Shown one piece after another: positions 7,220 to 15,142 of a DNA stretch of 28,400 nt (its first letter is position 1; each line of letters starts with the position of its first letter). Origin of the DNA: Petrotoga sp. UBA5851. Lineage in GTDB: Bacteria > Thermotogota > Thermotogae > Petrotogales > Petrotogaceae. The notes under the pieces are model-generated. The model saw only the letters and a list, made by a program, of their open reading frames with translations, ran no database searches and was not told the DNA's origin. The translations under genes were made by a program, and so were the position numbers. Where the stretch lies: assembly GCA_002431635.1 (NCBI GenBank), contig DJGH01000021.1, positions 15,388 through 43,787 of the forward strand, given 5' to 3'.

Positions 7220-7603
7220 ATAAAATTAACCCGTGCAAGACGTGAAATACTAGATATTTTTAAAAATTCAGATGAGCCGTTAAGCGCTGAAAAGCTTAAC
7301 GGTCTTCTAGGATTCAATTACGATCTTTCGACTATATACAGAAATCTTAATTTTTTTACGTCCGAAAACATTCTCAAAACAATGGTTTTTTCGGATAAAG
7401 TTACTTATTACTACTATGGGAACGGGCATTTTCATTATATATACTGCGTAAAATGTAAATCTTTCAGCAGATTTGATATGTGTTTTGAAGAAAAACTATC
7501 AGAGTATATCATGCAGCAGCTTGAGTTTGATATTCTGGATCATACGCTTTATTTTGAGGGTATATGTAAAGACTGCAAAAACAGGAGTAAAAAAAATGGA
7601 TGA
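7220..7603 (+). CDS. Fur-family regulator (Zur-like) with apparent AUA start codon
   Basis: A 127-residue Fur-family repressor. Translation from 7220 gives (M)KLTRARREILDIFKNSDE, then SAEKLNGLL, the recognition-helix block YDLSTIYRNLNFF, the degenerate metal block NGHFHYIYCVKCKSF and a C-terminal CKDCK. The two CxxC pairs are the structural zinc site. The frame has no ATG, GTG or TTG between the upstream stop at 7187-7189 and the ATG at 7382; starting at 7382 would delete the whole winged-helix. Homologues begin M-K/R-L-T-R, so the codon at 7220, ATA, is the predicted start, with AGGTG (7210-7214) five bases before it. The stop overlaps the znuC start by 8 nt. Zinc-responsive control of this operon is inferred from context. 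A sequencing error or a -1 frameshift from GTG 7212 are the alternatives. Confidence 0.8.
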   Translation: MKLTRARREILDIFKNSDEPLSAEKLNGLLGFNYDLSTIYRNLNFFTSENILKTMVFSDKVTYYYYGNGHFHYIYCVKCKSFSRFDMCFEEKLSEYIMQQLEFDILDHTLYFEGICKDCKNRSKKNG

Positions 7604-8342
7604 TAAGACGGCAATTCATGTAAAAAATCTTAATTATAAAATCGAAAACCATGTTATCCTTCAAAATATAAACTTTGAAATTCATACCGGTGATTTTGTA
7701 GGAATAATAGGGCCTAACGGCGCTGGAAAGTCCACACTTATAAAAGTAATTCTTAATGAAATAAAAGATTACACCGGCGAAATAAAAATAAGCGGTAAGA
7801 TAGGATATGTGCCGCAGCACGATGAAATAGACAGAAGCTTTCCCATAACTGTTAAAGAGGTGGCTCTGATGGGTATGTATAAAGAAGTAGGTATATTTAG
7901 ACATTATACTGCAGAGCACGTGGGGAAAGTTATGGAAGTACTGAAAGTTTTGGGAATAGACCATTTGAAAAACAGAAAGGCAGGAAAACTTTCCGGCGGA
8001 GAGTATCAGAGGCTTTTGCTTGCGCGGGCGCTTGTTTCCAAACCAGATATTCTCATTCTGGATGAACCGGAAGCCGGTGTTGATAAGAACGGACAGATAT
8101 TATTTTATGGTCTGCTGAAAAAACTTAACCAACAGGAAAAAGTAACTGTGATACTTGTCAGTCATGATCTTTCTATGGTATTTAAAGAAACTACTAAAGT
8201 AATGTGTCTTAACAGAACTCTCCACTGCCACAAAAATACTACAGAGATGTCTTCACAGGATCTTAAAGATATATATGCTGAAAGTTTGGAAATGCTTGTA
8301 CATATAGATAATCCTTTGAAAGTGGTGAGCAGGAATGATTGA
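7596..8342 (+). CDS. znuC: Zinc ABC transporter ATP-binding protein
   Basis: A 248-residue ABC ATPase that energises metal uptake with ZnuB. Seen: Walker A GPNGAGKST, Q-loop VPQHDEIDRSFPITV, signature LSGGEYQR, Walker B ILILDEPEAGVD and the switch histidine VSHD. The Cys-Leu-Asn-Arg (MCLNRTLHCHKN) after the H-loop is typical of zinc/manganese transporter ATPases. I start at the ATG at 7596 because ACAGGAG lies just upstream; a longer frame beginning at 7473 simply overlaps the Fur gene. The stop overlaps the znuB start by 8 nt, indicating translational coupling. Confidence 0.93.
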   Translation: MDDKTAIHVKNLNYKIENHVILQNINFEIHTGDFVGIIGPNGAGKSTLIKVILNEIKDYTGEIKISGKIGYVPQHDEIDRSFPITVKEVALMGMYKEVGIFRHYTAEHVGKVMEVLKVLGIDHLKNRKAGKLSGGEYQRLLLARALVSKPDILILDEPEAGVDKNGQILFYGLLKKLNQQEKVTVILVSHDLSMVFKETTKVMCLNRTLHCHKNTTEMSSQDLKDIYAESLEMLVHIDNPLKVVSRND

Positions 8343-9144
8343 AATACTAAGTTATCAGTTTATGCAGTACGCTCTCGCAGCTTCTTTACTTTCAGGGGTA
8401 AGCTGTGCTATTCTTTCGAACTTTATAGTTTTGAAAAAAATGGAGTTTATAGGCGATGGTGCCGGACACACTGCTTTCGGAGGTATAGCCCTGGCCTTGC
8501 TTATGGGCTGGAATCTGAACTTTGTTTCAATAATAACTGCTGTTATATTTGCCAGTGTCATATTTATTATAAGCAAGAAAAAAAACATCAATGAAAACAG
8601 CATTATAGGACTTATGCTATCTCTTTCAATGGCCTTGGGAATAATATTCATTTCACTTAAAACCGGTTATACACCAGAGATATCCGGATACCTTTTCGGG
8701 GATATCCTTATGGTTACATTTAATGATATCGTTCTTCTTTTTGTCGTTTTTACAATAATACTTATGAGTACAGTTTTTTTCAATAAAGAGCTTAAATACT
8801 ATGCATTCAATCAAAGAATGGCAAAAATATACGGGGTTCCTGTGGATTTTATAAACTATGTATTTTTGATTACTGTATCTCTTGTTGTGGTTACTTCAGT
8901 AAAAATTATAGGAATTATACTCGTAACGGCGCTTTTACTTACTCCTGGCATAATTGCCAAGATGTGGGCTACAACGCTTAATCAGATGATAGGGTTGTCA
9001 TGTGTAATAGGTTTTTTTGGTGCATTATTCGGAGTTTTTGTTTCATACTTTATGAATATTCCTCCAGGACCGTCAATAGTAGTAATCCTTTTTTGTTTTT
9101 TTATAGTATCAATGATACTTGCTAAGCTAAAAAAAACAGCATAA
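8335..9144 (+). CDS. znuB: Zinc ABC transporter membrane permease
   Basis: A 269-residue integral membrane protein of the ABC-3 (ZnuB/TroC) family. It has about eight hydrophobic segments, and the N-terminal block VLKKMEFIGDGAGHTAFGG is typical of metal permeases. The block KIIGIILVTALLLTPGIIAKMWA matches the ABC-3 signature near the ATPase contact. It starts inside the end of znuC (8-nt overlap) and ends before a strong terminator. It forms the channel for Zn2+ delivered by ZnuA and driven by ZnuC. Confidence 0.93.
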   Translation: MIEILSYQFMQYALAASLLSGVSCAILSNFIVLKKMEFIGDGAGHTAFGGIALALLMGWNLNFVSIITAVIFASVIFIISKKKNINENSIIGLMLSLSMALGIIFISLKTGYTPEISGYLFGDILMVTFNDIVLLFVVFTIILMSTVFFNKELKYYAFNQRMAKIYGVPVDFINYVFLITVSLVVVTSVKIIGIILVTALLLTPGIIAKMWATTLNQMIGLSCVIGFFGALFGVFVSYFMNIPPGPSIVVILFCFFIVSMILAKLKKTA

Positions 9145-9156
9145 AACGGTAATTTT

Positions 9157-9203
9157 AAAGTACCCTGCGGTTGTTGCAATCCAGTCCGCAGGGTACTTTT
9201 TTT
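9157..9203. terminator. Bidirectional terminator between znuB and uvrA
   Basis: Perfect 12-bp stem AGTACCCTGCGG / CCGCAGGGTACT (9159-9170 and 9186-9197), extendable by two A-T pairs, with a 15-base loop. A run of T residues follows on the plus strand (to 9203). A-rich sequence on the other side gives a shorter T-run for the minus strand. It lies 13 nt after znuB and just after the convergent uvrA-like gene, so it probably stops both. Confidence 0.9.
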
Positions 9204-9218
9204 AAATATTTTTGAAGT

Positions 9219-12200
9219 CTATTTACTTTTTATAATAGTTTTGAGCACCTGACCTGTAAAACTTTTTTCACATTCCAAAATATTTGAAACTGTTCCCTGA
9301 AAAATGAGGAATCCTCCATTGTCTCCACCTTCCGGTCCCAGATCTATAATCCAATCGGCATTTTTGATCACCTGTGGATTGTGTTCTATCACAATTACTG
9401 TATTGCCTGCATCCGATATATTGGAAAGTATTTTTAATAGGTTTTTAATATCTTCAAAATGAAGACCAGTTGTAGGTTCATCCAAGATGTACAGACAACG
9501 GCTGGATGTTTCACGGCTAAGCTCCTTTGACAGTTTTATCCTCTGGGCTTCACCACCCGAAAGGGTTAAAGCGCTTTGTCCAAGTTTTATATAGCCTAGG
9601 CCTACATTATACATAGTTGAAAGTATTCTAGAGATTTTTTTCTGGGTGCTAAAGAAATTTAATGCCTGTTCCACAGTCATTTCCAGTATATCAGCAATAT
9701 TTTTCCCTTTGTAAAAGATTTCAAGCACCTGTTGGTTAAATCTCTTACCTTGACATTGGGGGCATTGGATCCATACATCAGGCATAAAGTTCATTTCAAT
9801 GCATTTACGGCCTTCACCAGAGCATTCTGGACACTGTCCTTCTTTACTGTTAAAGCTGAACTTGTTTGATTTATAACCTAACATTTTTGCATCTGGGACA
9901 GCGGCGAAGAGTTCACGTATCTCATCCAACAGACCGGTGTATGTTGCAGGGTTTGAACGTGGTGTTCTACCAATCGGCTGTTGTGAAATATTTAAAACAT
10001 TGTCGATATTTTCGATTCCTGATATATTTTTACATGATCCGGCCACATCCTGCGAAGTATTGAAATGGTTGCTCAGAATAGGAAAAAGTGTTTTAGATAT
10101 AAGACTGCTTTTTCCAGATCCGCTTACACCGGTTACACATGTAATAAGCCCCAAAGGGATGTCAACATCAATGTTTTTAAGATTGTTGTGTGATGCACCA
10201 GTTATTTTCAGCCATCCATAAGGTATTCTGTGGTTTGCACATGATCTTGGCTCATTTTCTATTTCCTTAAGGGCTTTTGTTGTAAGAGAAGTACAGTTTT
10301 CCCTTAGCTGCGAAAGGGTTCCCTGAGCTACTACGTTTCCCCCGTGTTCTCCGGCTCCCGGACCGATATCTATTATATAATCTGCATTAAGGATCATTTG
10401 AGTGTTATGTTCTACCATTACAACGGTATTACCACTATCGCGCAGCTCTTTTATTGACTGTATGAGGTATTTATGATCTTTAGGATGGAGCCCCATTGAG
10501 GGTTCATCCAGAATATAAAGAAGATTAGAAAGACCGTTGCCAAGCTGGGATGCAAGACGGATTCTCTGTGCTTCCCCCGGCGAGAGGGTTGGTACGGCTC
10601 TATCAAGAGTAAGGTATGAAACGCCAACATTGATGAGGCTTTTAAGTTTTTTAATCATTTCATTCAATAGAGCCTGTACAATTTCTATTTCGCATGAGTC
10701 AAGCTTTCTTTGAAGTTCAAGGAGCCAATTCATCAGTTCATCAATTTTCATTGAAGTTGCCTGTGGAAATCTTTTGTTAGCAAGAACTACCATTCGTCCT
10801 TGCGGCGAAAGCCTTTCACCATGACAGGCGGTACATTCCTTTTCATTCATAAAGGCTGAAACAAGTCTTTGAGCTGTATCACCGTTGTTTTCTCTGAATA
10901 ATCTGTTTATAATGTTACAGGCTCCTTCAACAGGTCTTATAATTTCTCCTTTCCTTCCATTTGAATTTTCATAAACAAAGCGTACCTCTTTGCCCTGAGA
11001 ACCATAAAGCGCCTGTTTCTTGAATTCCTGTGGAAGATCTTTCCATGAAAGTTCCAGATCAATGTTCATCTGTTCGGCAAGGGCAAGAACTTCACCTTTC
11101 ATCCAGTTGGCATTTGGTTTGTTTCTATGCTTACGGAGATTGCCCCACCAATTTGAAGCGCCGTCCAATAATGATTTTGATGGATCGCTTACTATCAGAT
11201 CAGGATCAACTTGCAGAATTACTCCCAATCCCTTGCATACGGGACACATGCTTTGAGGATTATTAAAACTGAAATCAGCCGGAGTAAGCTCAAAGAATAT
11301 TTTTTCACAGTGGTAGCATATTGAGGTTGTCTGAAAAAGAAAGGTTTCCTCGTTTATTAATACGCTTAATGCTCCCTTTCCTTTTTTCAGCATCACAGAT
11401 AAGCATTTTGCCAGGTCGTCTTCAAAAATACGGTTATTTTGTTCAGAAAAGAAAAACTGTTTTTGATCATCATTATGGCCAAAAGGACTCACAGTAATAT
11501 GAGTATGGGGTTGGAGCGAAAGCAAGGTATTGAGTATCTGATTCTCAGTCATTTGAGTAAACGGCTTTCCGCATTGTGGACAGTATCTTGTTCCCAGTCG
11601 TGCGTACAGAAGTTTAAGATAATCGTATATGTCAGTTATAGTTCCGACAGTGGATCTTGGATTTCTCCCAAGAGTTTTCTGTTCTATGGCTATGGCGGGA
11701 GGGAGGTTGGTTATTTGTTCGACATCTGGTTTTTCAAACTGCTCAAAAGCCATTTTGCCTGTGGTTGAAATACTGTCCATAAATCTGCGCTGGCTTTCGG
11801 CATAAAGAGTGTCAAATGCAAGACTTGATTTTCCGCTTCCGCTCACACCTGTTATAAGGGTAATTTTGTTTTTTGGTATCTTTACCGTTATGTTTTTAAG
11901 GTTGTTTTGCTTTGCTCCTTTGATGGTTATATAATCTTCATCTTGAAAAACTTCACTGGAAAGGTTATCGTATTTTTTTTCCTGTGGCCGGCTGACGGTA
12001 GATGTCTTTATATATTTTTTGATTCTATCTTTTAGTGAAGATTCCATTTCATTATGATCAGTTATGCTGTTGTTGATTTTCTCATCTAGCCACTGTGGCC
12101 AATGTTCTAGCCAATGTGGAAGATTGAAGGCTTCTATCCTGTCAGATAATGCTATATAAGGTAGGATTTCAACAACTATACTATTCTCAAAACAATCAAT

Positions 12201-12920
12201 ATAATTTATATATACTCTGTTTTTCTCGGGATCTGCTCTTAGTACTTTTGCTGTAGTCAGTGCAATTGGGTTTGGTCTGATTGGAGAACGACTTGCAAAA
12301 ATACCGGTTTTTGGTGCGTTCTCATATGGAGGGTTACACTGCGTAACTTTTCTGTACTCTGGTTTGTCAAATCTATCAAACCACCATAGTATTTTTATAT
12401 GAGAAAATAAATTTAATTTATCGTATTCAAACGTACAATCTTTTTCTAACTGAATAAAATACTCACCCTGAAAATTTATAATTGTTCCTTTTTTTCTAAC
12501 ACTCTCTTCAATATTTTTAATTGCAGATATATCTTTTTCGTGAGGTCTGCAGTTGCCTTCTGCTCTGAAGATTTCCAATTCTGAAAAAGGATCTGTAGGA
12601 GTTTGGATACGGTCCTCACAGGGAAAGTAAGGTTTTATATCCCATACCGGTGAAAGGTCTGGCGTCGTTGTCCTGTCAAGATAGATAATTCCGTTTTTCC
12701 CATCAACCTTTACTATTTTAGCGACTTCTAAACTGATAGTGCTTTTAAATAAATCGTATTTATTATGCTGCTGGTTGTTTGAAAAAATTATGCAGTGACT
12801 GAAAAGTTCAAGATGCAGAAGAGCCGGGATATACTCTTTTTTTAAGAAAACGGCTGCTACTCCATCTGAATTAACAACTATACCTATATTTTTAAGCCGT
12901 AGTTCATCTTTTTTAATCAC
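9219..12920 (-). CDS. TrmO-TrmO-UvrA class II fusion protein
   Basis: About 1233 residues. Residues ~10-106 form a degenerate TrmO/TsaA (UPF0066)-like unit (LELFSHCIIF ... WDIKPYFPCEDRI). Residues ~125-275 form a second one with the intact signature FASRSPIRPNPIAL (~208-221), NLFSHIKILWWFDRF and ILPYIALSDRI; family members methylate t6A37 in tRNA using SAM. After a linker, residues ~329-1233 are UvrA: two Walker A motifs GVSGSGKSS, ABC signatures LSPGEAQRIRLASQL and LSGGEAQRIKLSKEL, Walker B YILDEPSMGLH and YILDEPTTGLH, and zinc CxxC pairs. The stretch between CPQCG and CYHC is about 105 residues versus about 160 in E. coli UvrA, so the UvrB-binding domain is reduced, as in class II UvrA. I chose the GTG at 12918-12920 because AGGAGGTGG lies 5-7 bases upstream; the ATG at 12947 would put that RBS inside the gene. 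Confidence 0.85.
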   Translation of the reverse strand: MIKKDELRLKNIGIVVNSDGVAAVFLKKEYIPALLHLELFSHCIIFSNNQQHNKYDLFKSTISLEVAKIVKVDGKNGIIYLDRTTTPDLSPVWDIKPYFPCEDRIQTPTDPFSELEIFRAEGNCRPHEKDISAIKNIEESVRKKGTIINFQGEYFIQLEKDCTFEYDKLNLFSHIKILWWFDRFDKPEYRKVTQCNPPYENAPKTGIFASRSPIRPNPIALTTAKVLRADPEKNRVYINYIDCFENSIVVEILPYIALSDRIEAFNLPHWLEHWPQWLDEKINNSITDHNEMESSLKDRIKKYIKTSTVSRPQEKKYDNLSSEVFQDEDYITIKGAKQNNLKNITVKIPKNKITLITGVSGSGKSSLAFDTLYAESQRRFMDSISTTGKMAFEQFEKPDVEQITNLPPAIAIEQKTLGRNPRSTVGTITDIYDYLKLLYARLGTRYCPQCGKPFTQMTENQILNTLLSLQPHTHITVSPFGHNDDQKQFFFSEQNNRIFEDDLAKCLSVMLKKGKGALSVLINEETFLFQTTSICYHCEKIFFELTPADFSFNNPQSMCPVCKGLGVILQVDPDLIVSDPSKSLLDGASNWWGNLRKHRNKPNANWMKGEVLALAEQMNIDLELSWKDLPQEFKKQALYGSQGKEVRFVYENSNGRKGEIIRPVEGACNIINRLFRENNGDTAQRLVSAFMNEKECTACHGERLSPQGRMVVLANKRFPQATSMKIDELMNWLLELQRKLDSCEIEIVQALLNEMIKKLKSLINVGVSYLTLDRAVPTLSPGEAQRIRLASQLGNGLSNLLYILDEPSMGLHPKDHKYLIQSIKELRDSGNTVVMVEHNTQMILNADYIIDIGPGAGEHGGNVVAQGTLSQLRENCTSLTTKALKEIENEPRSCANHRIPYGWLKITGASHNNLKNIDVDIPLGLITCVTGVSGSGKSSLISKTLFPILSNHFNTSQDVAGSCKNISGIENIDNVLNISQQPIGRTPRSNPATYTGLLDEIRELFAAVPDAKMLGYKSNKFSFNSKEGQCPECSGEGRKCIEMNFMPDVWIQCPQCQGKRFNQQVLEIFYKGKNIADILEMTVEQALNFFSTQKKISRILSTMYNVGLGYIKLGQSALTLSGGEAQRIKLSKELSRETSSRCLYILDEPTTGLHFEDIKNLLKILSNISDAGNTVIVIEHNPQVIKNADWIIDLGPEGGDNGGFLIFQGTVSNILECEKSFTGQVLKTIIKSK

Positions 12921-12949
12921 TATACCACCTCCTGATACTCTTTTCATAT

Positions 12950-12983
12950 AAATAGCAGGAACCCGGAAAGATCCCTGCTATTT
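12950..12983. terminator. Hairpin between the Fpg-like gene and the uvrA fusion
   Basis: Inverted repeat with arms AAATAGCAGG (12950-12959) and CCTGCTATTT (12974-12983) around a 14-base loop. It falls just after the stop of the glycosylase gene and just before the uvrA fusion start. The T-run on the minus strand is short (TTTATAT), so it may attenuate or process rather than fully terminate. Confidence 0.55.
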
Positions 12984-12987
12984 TGTT

Positions 12988-13821
12988 CTATTTTGGTTGA
13001 CATTTAGGACAGTAGTAAATACTGCCGCCAAGAAAATTTTCCTTTATTATTGTTTGCCCACATGCCGGACATGGTGATGCTACAGTATTTTTACTGAGTA
13101 TAGTTTTATATCCACCGTTATTACCGTACAGATCTTTTTCGGTATCTCTCCCCCCCTGGTCATACATACTCTTTAAGACAGTTTTTAAGGATAAGTAAAG
13201 CTTTTCTTTCTCCTGGGATTTAAGAGTGTACGCTTTTTTTCGCGGATTGATTCGCGCACTCCATAGTATGTCCTGTAAAACCCCGTTTCCTAGTCCCGGA
13301 ATACGCTGTTCTGTTGCCATGAGTGCCTTTATACTAAGTTTTTCAGCCTCAGGTGTATTGATAATATTCATGAAGTACTCATGGCTAAAGCTATCTGAAA
13401 AAACGCAAGGTTTTTCCTTTGCTGCCGCATAGTAAGGATTATCAAAAATATCTTTATCGGTAAAACACCATACTCCTCCATACATCTGTACTGTTGCAGT
13501 TAAAGCGCTTTTATCTTCAAACTCTATAATAAGCTGATGTTTTAGAGGGCGCTTCTCAGCTTTTTCAAGATATTTCAGAGAGACTCCGTCTGTAAACAAA
13601 AGCTTTACCCCTTCTAATTGTACTTCAAGCATTCCGCCAAAAGGTAAAGCATCTGTTATTATTTTATCTTTCAGAACCTCCGAGTACTTTTCAGGATCAT
13701 TGTTGTAGTACCATGTAAACTTATGCTCGCTACCGTTTGCTTTTGCCCAGGCGACTCTTTTACCTGTGAGAGTTCTTCTGATCTGATTGCTCAAGTTCAT
13801 TGTCTCAGGTATTTCAAGCAT
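12988..13821 (-). CDS. Fpg/endonuclease VIII-like DNA glycosylase
   Basis: A 277-residue protein of the Fpg/Nei superfamily, which excises oxidised bases and nicks DNA. It starts MLEIPETMNLSNQIRRTLTG, where Fpg has M-P-E-L-P-E; so the Glu is kept but the catalytic N-terminal Pro is Leu. This MxE(I/L)PE form is, to my knowledge, a recurring subfamily in anaerobes often labelled endonuclease VIII. Other blocks: VQMYGGVWCF, LMATEQRIPGLGNGVLQDILW (H2TH region), GGRDTEKDLYGNNGGYKTILSKNT and a C-terminal zinc finger CPAC ... CPKC. The ATG at 13821 follows AAGGGGGATGACT, and the Fpg-like N-terminus begins exactly there, so the 35 upstream residues of open frame are not used. Catalysis without Pro2 needs another nucleophile. 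Confidence 0.85.
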   Translation of the reverse strand: MLEIPETMNLSNQIRRTLTGKRVAWAKANGSEHKFTWYYNNDPEKYSEVLKDKIITDALPFGGMLEVQLEGVKLLFTDGVSLKYLEKAEKRPLKHQLIIEFEDKSALTATVQMYGGVWCFTDKDIFDNPYYAAAKEKPCVFSDSFSHEYFMNIINTPEAEKLSIKALMATEQRIPGLGNGVLQDILWSARINPRKKAYTLKSQEKEKLYLSLKTVLKSMYDQGGRDTEKDLYGNNGGYKTILSKNTVASPCPACGQTIIKENFLGGSIYYCPKCQPK

Positions 13822-13846
13822 AGTCATCCCCCTTTTGTTATATAAG

Positions 13847-13875
13847 GTTATACTATATTTTAGCACATAGTTCAA
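13847..13875 (-). promoter_or_regulatory. Promoter of the Fpg-like glycosylase gene
   Basis: On the minus strand: TTGAAC (complement of 13870-13875), a spacer of exactly 17 bases, then TATAAC (complement of 13847-13852). Both hexamers fit sigma-70 at 4-5 of 6 positions. The start codon follows 26 bases after the -10. Confidence 0.7.
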
Positions 13876-14060
13876 GGAAAGATTTTGCTTTAATTGCTCT
13901 GTTTTATCAATCTTAAAAGACGGCATTATAGATTAAAAGACGTACACTGTGGGAGAGCCAAGAGGTATTATGTAATTCTATCTTTCTTTTTATTTTAAAG
14001 GAAAATTTTAAAAAGAAACGATTTTTACCCTTAACAGAGTCTATTTCCTTTTTTTTGTCT

Positions 14061-14089
14061 TTGATTTATTTTGTGCAGAAATGTATTAT
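14061..14089 (+). promoter_or_regulatory. Promoter of the lacI-type sugar operon
   Basis: TTGATT (14061-14066), 17-base spacer, TATTAT (14084-14089). The operators begin 5 bases after the -10, so they cover the transcription start, consistent with repression by the LacI-family product of the first gene. Confidence 0.7.
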
Positions 14090-14094
14090 ATAAA

Positions 14095-14124
14095 ATGAAC
14101 CGATTCATTATGAACCGATTCATT
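14095..14124 (+). promoter_or_regulatory. Two tandem LacI-family operators
   Basis: The 15-base sequence ATGAACCGATTCATT occurs twice, back to back and without mismatch (14095-14109, 14110-14124). Each copy has a central CG and near-palindromic halves, TGAA-CCGA-TTCA, the layout of LacI/GalR operators. They overlap the predicted transcription start and lie 17 bases before the repressor's own start codon, so autoregulation is expected. Confidence 0.8.
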
Positions 14125-14141
14125 TTTTGGAGGTGAAGAGG

Positions 14142-15128
14142 ATGACAACCATAAAAGAGGTTGCTCAGCTTGCAGGAGTAAGTGTTGGTACCGTTTCTAA
14201 AGTCATTAACAATCAGGACGGCATAAAAGAAAGCAACAGGAAAAAGGTATTGGATGCTGTCAAAAAACTTAATTATGAGCCCAATATACACGCACGGACA
14301 CTTTCAAGCGGTAAAACCAATTTGGTAAGTATAATTGTTCCGACTGTAGGATTTGAATTTCAGAAAATTTTTCTTAAATCACTGGATGATGTACTTAGGA
14401 AAAGCAACTATGACAGTGTTGTTTTTCCATTGCTTTCCCGTGACAGACTGGCAAGATTTTCAAGCGAATCGAACTTTCTTTTCCATACTGATGCACTTGT
14501 AATTGCTTCTCTTTCACCAAGTAATCTTTTTAGAGATGGAAGAGTTCCTACACGCAAACCTTATCTTATAGTAGATTCTCATGGCGAAAACTCGAATTCA
14601 GTTATTGTGGATAATTATCTTGGAGGACAGCTTGCCGGTAAGCATATCAGTCTTGAAAAAAATGGGAAAATACTTCTGATAGGTGGATTTGAGCCAGATG
14701 ATGCTTTTTCAAGTGGAGTTTTCAGCGAAAGAAAAAGAGGGTTTGAGGATGCACTCAGAGAAAGAGGGATAGGCAGTAAAGAGATAGAGTTTAAAAATAT
14801 TGTTCTGGACTGGAATCAGGCCTTTGATTTTGGAGCAAAAATATCTAGAAGTGAAAAACATTTTAGCGTATTTTCTGTTTCTGATCTTGTAGCATGGGGT
14901 TTCATGGAAGGATGCAGAACAAATGGGATATATGCTGGAAAAGACTTTCACATAATAGGATACGATGACCTTTCTTTTTCTCAAAAAATAGGATTAACAA
15001 CAATAAGTCAGCCTATATCGGAGTTAGGGGCAATCGCTGCAGAAAAAGTAGTAGAAAAAATAAAGGGTGCGGCAGATATCGAAAATATTGTGCTTTCTCC
15101 GAGATATGTTGAACGAACTTCAAATTAA
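14142..15128 (+). CDS. LacI-family transcriptional repressor of the sugar operon
   Basis: A 328-residue LacI/GalR-family regulator. Seen: N-terminal helix-turn-helix TTIKEVAQLAGVSVGTVSK and hinge region NYEPNIHARTLSSGKTN, then a periplasmic-binding-protein-like sensor domain (SIIVPTVGFEF ... LIVDS ... GYDDLSFSQKIGLTTISQP). The start is the ATG at 14142, because GGAGGTG lies 6 bases upstream; the frame can be read from a TTG at 14127, which would swallow that RBS. First gene of the operon, directly behind tandem operators it probably binds. The effector is probably a maltodextrin or related oligosaccharide, inferred from the downstream transporter and GH13 enzyme. Confidence 0.92.
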   Translation: MTTIKEVAQLAGVSVGTVSKVINNQDGIKESNRKKVLDAVKKLNYEPNIHARTLSSGKTNLVSIIVPTVGFEFQKIFLKSLDDVLRKSNYDSVVFPLLSRDRLARFSSESNFLFHTDALVIASLSPSNLFRDGRVPTRKPYLIVDSHGENSNSVIVDNYLGGQLAGKHISLEKNGKILLIGGFEPDDAFSSGVFSERKRGFEDALRERGIGSKEIEFKNIVLDWNQAFDFGAKISRSEKHFSVFSVSDLVAWGFMEGCRTNGIYAGKDFHIIGYDDLSFSQKIGLTTISQPISELGAIAAEKVVEKIKGAADIENIVLSPRYVERTSN

Positions 15129-15142
15129 AGGGGATGAGAAAA

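Larger units (their letters stand above)
13822..14141. other. Divergent intergenic region between the glycosylase gene and the sugar operon
   Basis: 320 bases, AT-rich. The left end holds the minus-strand promoter of the glycosylase gene (13847-13875). The right end holds the plus-strand promoter (14061-14089) and the tandem operators (14095-14124) of the sugar operon. I see nothing recognisable between about 13880 and 14060. Confidence 0.6.

Noticed and set aside
7382..7603. ATG at 7382 as the start of a short 73-residue protein
   Set aside because: It would remove the winged-helix half of a clear Fur-family protein; the frame upstream translates into conserved Fur sequence back to 7220.
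11439..11768. 109-residue open frame opposite the uvrA fusion gene
   Set aside because: No RBS, no recognisable motif, and the opposite strand codes for conserved UvrA sequence throughout; a shadow frame.
12921..12947. ATG at 12947 as the start of the UvrA fusion
   Set aside because: AGGAGGTGG would then be inside the coding sequence; the GTG at 12920 is ideally spaced from it.
14031..14291. Minus-strand open frame over the lacI promoter and start
   Set aside because: It covers the operators and the helix-turn-helix coding region of the repressor and has no family resemblance.
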